From positions 1 through 33,368 of the IMG/VR virus record IMGVR_UViG_3300010158_000201: 33,368 nucleotides of DNA, one strand, 5' to 3'. The notes under the pieces were generated by a model that did no database searches, was not told the DNA's origin, and saw nothing but the letters and a program-made list of their open reading frames with translations. A program made the translations under genes and the position numbers. The DNA comes from a virus. Within the stretch, counting starts at the first letter, position 1. The number at the start of each line of letters is the position of its first letter. This document shows positions 25,912 to 32,726 of the stretch, piece after piece.

Positions 25912-26756
25912 TTTGTAATCCTCCTATCTTTTGTTATAAATTTCTTTGTTGCAGTATAAGGACATGTAGGTTGTTCATTTTGAGATTCAACTCGATCAAC
26001 CAGTCGTCTTTTAGATTGATAAAACCCTACCGAGTCTCTACCGTCTCGTTGGAATAACAAATTGTGCGCACCGTGCTGTCTATCCCACTCGTCTTTAGTT
26101 ACTAAATGATTCTTAATAATCACATTACGCTCAGTCATAGGATGTAACATAACTAGTGGAGTAAGCGGTGGAATAGTAAACGTTTGAGGCTGGTCTTTAG
26201 TTTCAACAAAATAATTGATTTCGGTACCATGATTATATTTAAATTCGATCACTGCTGGCAAATTAGTAAGAGATCCAATAAATTTTCTAAAATGCCATGT
26301 AGGTTGTGTCCAGGTAAAATATATCTCTTCCGTTGTCTTAAACGCCCACGGACTTGATATTTTAACGTTGCCCCCATGTTCTCCAGCAAACCCTTGAAAC
26401 TGTCGAGGATTGTGTGAATTGGCAGTTGTTACACTATTATTTGATGCTTCCCATGTAAATGCAGGATTTTCTGTATCTGAGTTAGTATTAATTTTTAAAT
26501 CCATTTCAAACCAAGACGGAATAACAATTCCTTTTTTATACAGCTCAATAATCCCAACGCAATTTTTAATAGTTGCATTTTTTGGATCTTCATTCCCGTG
26601 TTCGTCTTTTCCTACTTTTGGAGTTTTCTTAAACCAATCAGGAAGATAATTTAATGCCGAATCTATTTTTGCATAATCATATGCGTGTGGCACGAATGTA
26701 AAACAATCTAAAACCACATCTTTTTTCTTAAAGAAAAAATTTACTAAATTTTTCAT
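25908..26756 (-). CDS. Conserved hypothetical protein in dioxygenase operon
   Basis: This 282-residue protein has no HxD...H motif that I can defend. Visible features are an aromatic-rich N-terminus (DCFTFVPHAYDYAKI), LPDWFKKTPK, TIKNCVGIIELYKKGIVIPSW, FAGEHGG, a Trp-rich stretch around 175-185 (YFTWTQPTWHFRKF), and TFTIPPLTPLVMLHPMTERN. The pattern 'P-W-F-K-K-T-P ... TIKNC.GI ... G-x-x-I-P-x-W' is one I associate with uncharacterised proteins of T4-like aquatic phages found near 2OG oxygenases. It overlaps both neighbours by 4 bases, so translation is coupled. It could be a cupin-like partner of the dioxygenases or a substrate-recognition protein; the sequence does not decide. Confidence 0.7.
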   Translation of the reverse strand: MKNLVNFFFKKKDVVLDCFTFVPHAYDYAKIDSALNYLPDWFKKTPKVGKDEHGNEDPKNATIKNCVGIIELYKKGIVIPSWFEMDLKINTNSDTENPAFTWEASNNSVTTANSHNPRQFQGFAGEHGGNVKISSPWAFKTTEEIYFTWTQPTWHFRKFIGSLTNLPAVIEFKYNHGTEINYFVETKDQPQTFTIPPLTPLVMLHPMTERNVIIKNHLVTKDEWDRQHGAHNLLFQRDGRDSVGFYQSKRRLVDRVESQNEQPTCPYTATKKFITKDRRITK

Positions 26757-27421
26757 ATCTGTATTTGTCTCGCTGATGGAATTGGAAAATGTGATGATGA
26801 TATTTCTTTAACAAAAAATACCTGTGTTAATCTTGGCTGTTTATCCGGTCCTACAAATTTTGTTACTCCGTGATGCTGGGAGCCGTCGTATGCAATTAAT
26901 CGATTGTATATATTATTAAATCTAATAGTTTCTTCGTACTGTGAATTATTTTCTTTTAATTTAGCATTATAAAACTCTGACTTGTTTTTATCAAAATTTA
27001 AAAACATCTCATGTTTCACATCTAAGTGAATTGGAACAATACCAATAGACTTTGGTTTAAATATAGTAGTACCGCAGTCAGGAGAAATTGCAGGATTTAA
27101 ATAGATCAACCCTGCATATGTTGAATCGTCAATATGCACCCAACCTTGATTTATGTGTTCGTACATAGCAGGTTCGATCATTTGAAAATATGTTTCTACA
27201 CGCCATGTTAGATCTTGTTCTTTTTTTAAATTAAAAGATAATGACATTAGTTTTTTACAAAACTGATCAAAATATACAGGAGCAATTTGATTTATTGGTT
27301 TAGATCTTTTTCCGGGCCACGGTATGCTACTAGTTGATTTATATTCAAAAGATAATGCAAGATCACGAACTGCATCTGGATTGTCAAAAAAATTGTCAAC
27401 GCATATAGTTGGAAAATACAT
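26753..27421 (-). CDS. Putative 2OG-Fe(II) oxygenase-like protein
   Basis: This 222-residue protein opens with FPTICVDNFFDNPDAVRDLAL, typical of a group of phage and bacterial proteins annotated as DUF6445-like/2OG oxygenases. It has VHID (H96, D98) followed by STYAGLIYLNP, a distal YDGSQHHGVTKF (H183 or H184) and PRLTQVFFV (R197). The spacing and the 'YAGLIYLNP...CGTTIF' strand pair fit a double-stranded beta-helix dioxygenase. Its start lies 1 base after the stop of the prolyl-hydroxylase-like gene and its end overlaps the next gene by 4 bases. Activity is likely if the HxD...H triad is real; substrate unknown. Confidence 0.75.
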   Translation of the reverse strand: MYFPTICVDNFFDNPDAVRDLALSFEYKSTSSIPWPGKRSKPINQIAPVYFDQFCKKLMSLSFNLKKEQDLTWRVETYFQMIEPAMYEHINQGWVHIDDSTYAGLIYLNPAISPDCGTTIFKPKSIGIVPIHLDVKHEMFLNFDKNKSEFYNAKLKENNSQYEETIRFNNIYNRLIAYDGSQHHGVTKFVGPDKQPRLTQVFFVKEISSSHFPIPSARQIQI

Positions 27422-27422
27422 A

Positions 27423-28055
27423 TTAACTTAGTTGCCTATCTTTAAGCCAGGTGACTAATGCATATTTTGTACCTTTAGTCACAGGATGCGCAATGTGTGC
27501 ATACGCAAAATTAGAAGGAAATAATAGAAGCATTCCTGCTTGAGGTTTAATTTTTACACCAAAATGCGGAAACTCTAGTTCCCCACCTTCGTAATCGTCG
27601 TTAAGGTATACAATAGCCGATATAGCTCTACCGGAATGTGTTAGCCCGTCAAAATGTTGCTTGTATTCCTCACCTTCTCCATATTTTAATAACGAATAAT
27701 CTTCGTGAAACAACGATCCCTCTATTCCGTAGCGCAGTGCATACGGAATACTAGCAGCTAACAACATTAAGTTAAGCTGGTTATGCACGTTTTGTAATGC
27801 AGCATTATTGCCAATCCTACCCAGATGACTCACTGCCATCAATTTATTAGTTCTTATATTTTGATAAGCGCCAGCACCAAATGTTTCTGCCTTTTGCCAA
27901 TATGCACCTGAGTTTGGAGTTGCGGCTTGGTCCTCTACCATAGCAATAGTTTCTTGAGGGTTAGGCCAGGCATTTTCAAAAATTTCAATGCATCCGCCTA
28001 CCACTGCATCGGGAACTAACTCCCCTGTAAAAAATCCATTAATAAAAGCTGACAT
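27423..28055 (-). CDS. Prolyl 4-hydroxylase-like 2OG-Fe(II) dioxygenase
   Basis: First gene of the operon. The 210-residue protein has the prolyl-4-hydroxylase catalytic pattern: YKQHFDG (H134, D136), then AIVYLNDDYEGGELEFP, LLLFPSNFAYAHIAHPVTKGTKYALVTWL with H190 as the distal iron ligand and K197 as the 2-oxoglutarate-binding lysine. Such enzymes hydroxylate peptidyl proline (or related residues) using Fe(II), oxygen and 2-oxoglutarate. The N-terminal ~95 residues (NAWPNPQETIAMVED...) are the usual helical/beta support region. GAGGA lies 7 bases before the ATG, and a perfect late-promoter octamer lies 34 bases before it. Viral relatives are common in aquatic phages. Its substrate here may be a virion protein (see proline-rich neighbour). 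Confidence 0.92.
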   Translation of the reverse strand: MSAFINGFFTGELVPDAVVGGCIEIFENAWPNPQETIAMVEDQAATPNSGAYWQKAETFGAGAYQNIRTNKLMAVSHLGRIGNNAALQNVHNQLNLMLLAASIPYALRYGIEGSLFHEDYSLLKYGEGEEYKQHFDGLTHSGRAISAIVYLNDDYEGGELEFPHFGVKIKPQAGMLLLFPSNFAYAHIAHPVTKGTKYALVTWLKDRQLS

Positions 28056-28088
28056 AGTATTTCCTCTGTAATTGTAGTTTCTTACAAA

Positions 28089-28096
28089 TATTTATA
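28089..28096 (-). promoter_or_regulatory. T4-type late promoter of dioxygenase operon
   Basis: On the - strand this reads TATAAATA, a perfect match to the T4 late consensus, 33 bases upstream of the ATG at 28055 and the only gap before this five-gene operon. T4-like late promoters are recognised by a gp55-type sigma factor with the sliding clamp; that machinery lies outside the window. Confidence 0.7.
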
Positions 28097-28129
28097 GTAC
28101 TAAATACAGTCCATCTGTAATCTTGATTT

Positions 28130-28137
28130 GATAAATA
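28130..28137 (+). promoter_or_regulatory. T4-type late promoter of proline-rich protein gene
   Basis: GATAAATA on the + strand, 33 bases before the ATG at 28170. It shares the 114-base divergent gap with the - strand TATAAATA, the two octamers being 33 bases apart. Same octamer as at 10490 and 32704. Confidence 0.6.
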
Positions 28138-28169
28138 CTGTGTAACAACACCTGTTTAGGAAATTTAAA

Positions 28170-28754
28170 ATGAGTAAAATTAACGTAATTTATAATATTG
28201 ATAGTAAGGAATTGAATGTAGGAGTGACTGAGCCGAATGCGTTTCATACAGATCTTCTTTTTAGTTTTACATCAAACTCTGATACAGAAATACTGAACAT
28301 TAAAGGAATAGCATTTGGATTCGATACATTGTATAACGGATCAAAATTTTATCCGCCGCATACTGTAGAATATGACTCAGCAATGAAGGATGGTATATTT
28401 GAAAGAGCAGAGTGGTCATGTATTCCTGAAACAGATTATACTGTTAAAATATGGGTTGAGTTTAACGGACAGAAAACTGAAGTATCACATATGTTTACTA
28501 GTCCGCGTCCGAAGGCCATATACCCCTCGTGGGTATGGGATGCAGAGGCAAAAGTCTGGAATCCACCAATACCTATGCCTGAAGGTCCATTAAAACAGTG
28601 GAGTGAAACAGAAAATGGATGGATTGACATACTTGCAGATTTCCCTGCATTGCCGGCAGATTTTGTACCGCCCCCGGCAGATGCTCCTACAGGCCCAGGC
28701 CCTGGAGTTCCGCGTCCTGTAGATGCTATTTTGCCCCCAGGTGTTACACGGTAA
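28170..28754 (+). CDS. Structural-like protein with proline-rich C-terminus
   Basis: This 194-residue protein starts at ATG 28170 after TAGGAAA. Residues 1-~112 look like an Ig/fibronectin-type beta domain (TVKIWVEFNGQKTEVSHMFTS). Residues 119-136 carry PSWVWDAEAKVWNPPIP, a Trp/Pro motif I know from cyanophage structural hypotheticals, followed by WSETENGW. The last third (159-191) has 12 prolines in 33 residues, with PPP, GPGPG and LPPG. It lies opposite and 114 bases from the prolyl-hydroxylase-like gene and 3 bases before the next gene. Function unknown. The proline-rich tail makes it a candidate substrate for the neighbouring hydroxylase (inference). Confidence 0.75.
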   Translation: MSKINVIYNIDSKELNVGVTEPNAFHTDLLFSFTSNSDTEILNIKGIAFGFDTLYNGSKFYPPHTVEYDSAMKDGIFERAEWSCIPETDYTVKIWVEFNGQKTEVSHMFTSPRPKAIYPSWVWDAEAKVWNPPIPMPEGPLKQWSETENGWIDILADFPALPADFVPPPADAPTGPGPGVPRPVDAILPPGVTR

Positions 28755-28757
28755 TCA

Positions 28758-29123
28758 ATGCCAATTTTTAAGTCAACACAAGAAATTTTAGAAAATCCTT
28801 GGGTTAACGTATACGGCAGTAGGACTGCAAATACCACCGGATTACCTTGTCATTACGAATGGGATAACCGTTGCCCGTTAGAAGTTGCTGACGTTCACAT
28901 ATGGGAACAATTATATTTTCAAGAAGGAAACGTAGGAATATATGTAGCATGGGATCCATTTGCTGAGTTTTACGTGATCACGTATAATATGTTTTTAAAT
29001 GAGTCCCACGGAATACAAACATTTTATGGTCCTGATGCCGCTCATCGAGTATATAGAATAGCAAACGAACTAGGAATCGAATTATCGTTTAAAAACGTGT
29101 GGACTAACTCCACTGTAGTTTAA
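28758..29123 (+). CDS. Conserved hypothetical protein, paralogue of 24098-24520
   Basis: This 121-residue protein opens MPIFKSTQEILENPWVNVY and shares with the 140-residue protein the core IWEQLYFQEGNVGIYVAWDP, AEFYVIT, FYGPDAAHRVYRIANELGI and a final K-x-x-W. It lacks that protein's proline-plus-basic tail. It is 3 bases downstream of the proline-rich gene, probably translationally coupled, and its last 20 bases overlap the end of a convergent - strand gene. No catalytic motif is seen. Having one copy on each side of the inverted dioxygenase operon suggests a role linked to fibre proteins or assembly; this is inference. Confidence 0.75.
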   Translation: MPIFKSTQEILENPWVNVYGSRTANTTGLPCHYEWDNRCPLEVADVHIWEQLYFQEGNVGIYVAWDPFAEFYVITYNMFLNESHGIQTFYGPDAAHRVYRIANELGIELSFKNVWTNSTVV

Positions 29124-29361
29124 ACAACATCATTGATCTTTCGTTGGCAAATTTAATTTTACGCCAACTGCTACTATCTTTAATTATCTGCACTTTATAT
29201 ACACTATTCCATAAAGATTCTAATAATAACATCCTTGCCTCATCAGATAATTGTTGAGCAAATAAATCTTTGTGCCGTGCAATTAATAAACCGTTTGCAC
29301 GAATAAACCATAAATTTATATCAGATTTGTCTATTATATCTATAGTATATTCATCTAGCAT
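29104..29361 (-). CDS. Small hypothetical protein, 85 aa
   Basis: The ATG at 29361 shares one base with the stop of the Nudix gene (TAATG), a normal phage operon arrangement that supports it as real. The protein opens with IDIIDKSDINLWFIRANGLLIARHKDLFAQQL, then a helix-like SDEARMLLLESLWNSVYKVQII, and ends in a basic-aromatic stretch. No family recognised. Its 3' end overlaps the convergent gene at 28758-29123 by 20 bases. No transmembrane segment or signal peptide is evident. Could be a short regulatory or accessory protein. Confidence 0.6.
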   Translation of the reverse strand: MLDEYTIDIIDKSDINLWFIRANGLLIARHKDLFAQQLSDEARMLLLESLWNSVYKVQIIKDSSSWRKIKFANERSMMLFKLQWS

Positions 29362-29819
29362 TATAATAATTCTACAATATCAATTATTGTTTGTATCTTA
29401 GTTTGTATAATACGATTGCGTAAGCTAAGATCCAATCCTTTATGTACAGGCTTTGGCAGATTATCTAATTCAAACCACCCCCATGCAATATGTTCGTTGC
29501 TTAGTACTGGTATAAATTCAGATTCCACTACGCAGAAATATGTATGAAAGTTAAACATACTATCGTTGCTAACAAAACGTTCAAGCGGAATAGTCTTTTT
29601 AATATCAGGCATTGCACCTAATTCTTCTTCAATTTCTCTTTGCAAGCCCTGCCATGCTGACTCGTTAGAGTGATTAGTACCGCCTACTAATCCCCAACGA
29701 CCTGCATGTTTGCCCTCAGCTTTTTGTAATAATAGAAATCGTTTTGTTGATCGAGCACAAATTAATGCCCCTGAACAATCGATTATGTCTGAGTTAGAAG
29801 TTATAATTCTAACCTCCAA
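29361..29819 (-). CDS. Nudix hydrolase
   Basis: A complete Nudix box, GX5EX7REUXEEXGU, lies at about residues 47-69 (G47, E53, R61-E62, E65-E66, G68), preceded by LLLQKAEGKHAGRWGLVGG, the usual strand before the box. Nudix enzymes cleave nucleoside diphosphates linked to another moiety with Mg2+; the substrate here (for example a nucleotide sugar, oxidised dNTP or capped RNA end) cannot be read from sequence. Length 152 residues is typical. The listed TTG start at 29817-29819 comes straight after an in-frame stop. A perfect GGAGG at 29813-29817 instead points to a start at ATA 29802-29804, which overlaps the gp15 stop. Either way the catalytic domain is intact. Confidence 0.92.
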   Translation of the reverse strand: MEVRIITSNSDIIDCSGALICARSTKRFLLLQKAEGKHAGRWGLVGGTNHSNESAWQGLQREIEEELGAMPDIKKTIPLERFVSNDSMFNFHTYFCVVESEFIPVLSNEHIAWGWFELDNLPKPVHKGLDLSLRNRIIQTKIQTIIDIVELL

Positions 29820-31384
29820 TTACCACGTCTGTAATCACCGTCAAAACTTTTCACCCAGTTAATTCCATTCCACTTGTATTGTACTAGTGTATAGATATTT
29901 GTCTGATAAATCAAGTTTTCTGAGTTTTCATCTGCTGAGAATATTACCCACCACTTGCTTCCATCCCACTCGATAATATCATTTGCCTCTGCAATAAAGT
30001 CAGTACCGTCTGTATTTTTCCACGCATCTGGACCATCTTCATTTAGATTCAACACATAGGTAACGGTTCTACCTACTGGTATTAAATTGGTTAATATAAT
30101 AACGTAGCATCCATCACGTTCTATTGGAATTCCTTGCCCAACTTCAACCCCATTAACGTATACACGACAATCATTTACTTTTGCAAATTCAACTGTAGTA
30201 ATAATTCTTTGAATTTTTAGTCCTGTGGTAAATGTATCTCTAACGCCACCACCAATATTATCAATGATTAAATATCTGGTTCCAGGTACTAAATTACTAG
30301 GGCCTGTAGTTGTGGGGTCAATTACTGCATCAAAACTTCCTCGCTGCCCTTCTGGTCTAGCCGGCCCTATGATCATATCATTAGTTGGAAAAGTGTCGTC
30401 ATCCCAGTTAACCACCATCTCAGATCCGTCTAAAGGATTTATGCTTAGATAACCTACTACTTCACTGCCGTCTGGCTGCAACAGATAAATCTTTGCTAAT
30501 CCCGCAGTATATTTGCCGGGAAGCGGCTGTAATATTACCTGCCAATTTAACCATACTCCGGGTTGTTTACTGCTTACTAGTTTAATTTTACCCTCTGATA
30601 CAACTATATCAAAGTCACCAAGAGTGGCTTTTGAACTTGCAATAGAACTTGCAGGATATGATTGACCTGCATCAACGTACACACCTAGCCCATCGATGTA
30701 TGAGTCACTCATACCGGAGCTGTCAAATGTGCTTGAAACAATATTGGTAACAACTCCTAATTTTTTAACCTTTGCAGGAGGAGTAATCCATATAGGAGTT
30801 GTTAGTGTTAGAGTAGCAACATCAATTTGTGTAGCAGTTCCCATTGGGACCGTACGACTAGTAAAACTAACATCTCCGAGGTCAACAACAGTTAACGAAG
30901 TCCAATCTACAAAGTTATCAGTTGTTTGTATTTCTAAACTTGGATTAAACAACACTAGGATTTGTTCTAGAATTTGTAATTTTTGTTCAGTGCTAGTTGA
31001 CCAGATATCAGCTTTGACTGATAACTTAAACGGTGTTGGCATTAGTCGCTCAACCGTGTAATTTTGTCCTTGCGTACTAGTATATGCACCAGTCTCTTGA
31101 TCAATATCACGTTCACGAATATGCATCTTACTAACTAGTGTTGCATCGCCTAGTCGAGTATTATCAAGGTCAAGATCAGTAATGTATATTGAAATTCTTG
31201 GAGCACTTTGTAAAGTATTTTCCGAGTTTTGATTTACAATTGTTGCCGCTTGACGATCTTGATCACCGTACATAACTGGAACACGTACTAGTGTACCGTC
31301 TCCATATCGAACTACAAAGTTACTTAGGAGTCTAACTATTTGTAATAAGTATCGGCGTATTTGGCCATCATAAAAATATTGCAT
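29801..31384 (-). CDS. 15: Tail sheath stabiliser/completion protein gp15-like, extended
   Basis: Residues 1-~210 show the T4 gp15 pattern: YFYDGQIRRYLLQIVRLLSN, VRVPVMYGDQDRQAA, APRISIYITDLDLDN, RLMPTPFKLSVKADIWS and QILEQILVLFNPSLEIQ, then a DLGDVSF...TLTTPIW end. In T4, gp15 (272 aa) caps the tail sheath and tube and joins the tail to the neck. Here about 300 further residues follow (~220-527), including a Gly/Asp-rich beta region and a Trp-rich C-terminus (WDGSKWWVIFSA...YKWNGINWVKSFDG). The ATG shares one base with the gp14 stop, so the two are co-translated, as in T4 gene order 14-15. The gp15 call rests on remembered sequence patterns, not an alignment. Confidence 0.8.
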   Translation of the reverse strand: MQYFYDGQIRRYLLQIVRLLSNFVVRYGDGTLVRVPVMYGDQDRQAATIVNQNSENTLQSAPRISIYITDLDLDNTRLGDATLVSKMHIRERDIDQETGAYTSTQGQNYTVERLMPTPFKLSVKADIWSTSTEQKLQILEQILVLFNPSLEIQTTDNFVDWTSLTVVDLGDVSFTSRTVPMGTATQIDVATLTLTTPIWITPPAKVKKLGVVTNIVSSTFDSSGMSDSYIDGLGVYVDAGQSYPASSIASSKATLGDFDIVVSEGKIKLVSSKQPGVWLNWQVILQPLPGKYTAGLAKIYLLQPDGSEVVGYLSINPLDGSEMVVNWDDDTFPTNDMIIGPARPEGQRGSFDAVIDPTTTGPSNLVPGTRYLIIDNIGGGVRDTFTTGLKIQRIITTVEFAKVNDCRVYVNGVEVGQGIPIERDGCYVIILTNLIPVGRTVTYVLNLNEDGPDAWKNTDGTDFIAEANDIIEWDGSKWWVIFSADENSENLIYQTNIYTLVQYKWNGINWVKSFDGDYRRGNWRLEL

Positions 31385-32688
31385 TATAGATCTGCCTTAG
31401 GTTTAAGTGCCTTGCTTAGTGATTGACGTTCTGCAACATTTTCACCGGCAATGTTATCGGTTGCTGTATTATTAATAAATCCAGTTCTGAAAGTTTGGCG
31501 AGTATCAGTATTTGACAAGGTAGTGCGAATTGCATCTTCACGTTTAACCCAACGCTTGCTGTCATATCTAAAAAGTCTATTGGGCAAAAAGTCAGTTCTA
31601 AGGAAAAAGTCGCCTTCAATTGCACCTGCAGGAAAGGCAATACCGTGCCCAAATTCAACACCATTAGGTGGAATACCGTCACCTAACAAGTACCCACTAT
31701 ACCCGGTACGACTTGGCCTAGCCCCAATTCTACTAGCATCTAAGTGCGTACTAGATGCATCAGGAGGTGCTGTTGCATCGTCGACTGTTAGTAAAGACGT
31801 ATTACCAAATTCGTCAGCGGCTAGTGAATAAAATTGTTGCGTTTCGTATCCACTTTTTGGAGCATTGGCTTCTGCCTGAGCAAGAATAGCATCATTAATT
31901 TCAAGACTTTTAGTCTGTGTACTTAATATACTTTGTAATGTTGCACCAGAGTATACATTAAAATATGCAGTGTTAGTGGGCAATATTCCTGCTGTCGTTG
32001 TATCCCTAGTTTGATACAATGTACCCTGATAGCGAACAATTTCTCCGGCTGTGTATATAACTGTAGGATCATAATCACCTACAAAATTAGCATCTTTATC
32101 CGTAGGAGTTTTAAGAATGTCAGAATACTGTTGTTGATCAGCAATTTTTGCTAATTTTAATCTGTATAAATGTGGATACCATGTGCGACTAAATCCTTCA
32201 GCAGCACGACCAACTTCGCTGATAACAAAGAATCTTGGTAGTGCTTGGTCAGCATCACTAAGTGCAAATTCATCACGCAAATGCGGAAGTTCTACAACGT
32301 CTCCTGCTAACGGTTTACGTCCTACTAGTTTAATAAAGTCGTTAATATGCACAGTCATAAACACTGTGTCATTGTCAATAAACAGGCCAAACTGACTTAG
32401 ATTAAAGTCAATGTCAGATACATTGTACACGCCGCGCACTGTGTATATTGAACTGTCGTATTTCCTATCACGATTTTCAAGGAATAATAAGTCCTGTATA
32501 TTTGTTTCTTTTACAGCATCGTGCATGGGCATATCTGCAGTACTTTCGCCTGTTAGAGGATTTTTGGGTCCTAGGTATTTGTGCAGATATAAGTCAGTAC
32601 CGCCTACCTGATACATCTCAGACATGTTGCGATCGTGAAATTTGTAATCGTTGCCTTTCTCGGGCTTATAAAGGGATAAACGTGGCAT
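31384..32688 (-). CDS. 14: Neck protein gp14-like with chitin-binding-like insert
   Basis: The reading frame can extend to a GTG at 32742, but I choose ATG at 32688 (MPRLSLYKPEKGNDYKFHDR), because such phage gp14 proteins begin this way and the longer form overlaps the divergent gp13 start. Residues 1-190 carry the gp14 pattern (VGGTDLYLHKYLGP, IQDLLFLENRDRKYD, FGLFIDNDTVFMTVHINDF, GDVVELPHLRDE, WYPHLYRLKL). Residues 202-248 are one module of the Y..GEIVRY.G.LYQ type seen in the giant fibres. The C-terminus has a GDGIPPNGVEFGHGIAFP...FFLRTDFLPNRLFRYD...W block. T4 gp14 is shorter (256 aa) and forms the neck with gp13. No ribosome binding site is visible before the ATG. Confidence 0.72.
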   Translation of the reverse strand: MPRLSLYKPEKGNDYKFHDRNMSEMYQVGGTDLYLHKYLGPKNPLTGESTADMPMHDAVKETNIQDLLFLENRDRKYDSSIYTVRGVYNVSDIDFNLSQFGLFIDNDTVFMTVHINDFIKLVGRKPLAGDVVELPHLRDEFALSDADQALPRFFVISEVGRAAEGFSRTWYPHLYRLKLAKIADQQQYSDILKTPTDKDANFVGDYDPTVIYTAGEIVRYQGTLYQTRDTTTAGILPTNTAYFNVYSGATLQSILSTQTKSLEINDAILAQAEANAPKSGYETQQFYSLAADEFGNTSLLTVDDATAPPDASSTHLDASRIGARPSRTGYSGYLLGDGIPPNGVEFGHGIAFPAGAIEGDFFLRTDFLPNRLFRYDSKRWVKREDAIRTTLSNTDTRQTFRTGFINNTATDNIAGENVAERQSLSKALKPKADL

Positions 32689-32703
32689 AGTACAATATTT
32701 AGC

Positions 32704-32711
32704 GATAAATA
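32704..32711 (+). promoter_or_regulatory. T4-type late promoter before gp13
   Basis: GATAAATA, 23 bases before the ATG at 32727, with GGGAG at 32716-32720 as ribosome binding site. It lies in the 38-base divergent gap between gp14 and gp13. On the - strand GCTAAATA (32696-32703) is a weaker candidate for gp14 and lies only 7 bases before that start. Confidence 0.5.
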
Positions 32712-32726
32712 AGATGGGAGATACAA

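Noticed and set aside
25908-26756. Considered counting this as a fifth dioxygenase
   Set aside because: No convincing HxD plus distal His with the right spacing; histidines present (for example in PTWHF, HGGN, MLHP) do not form the motif.
28436-28837. 133-codon - strand open frame opposite the proline-rich gene
   Set aside because: The complement of Pro/Gly codons gives a Gly/Ala-rich frame. It spans the junction of two well-supported + strand genes and has no recognisable domain.
31451-31831. 126-codon + strand open frame opposite gp14
   Set aside because: Antisense shadow of a gene with clear homology and operon context; no plausible start signal.
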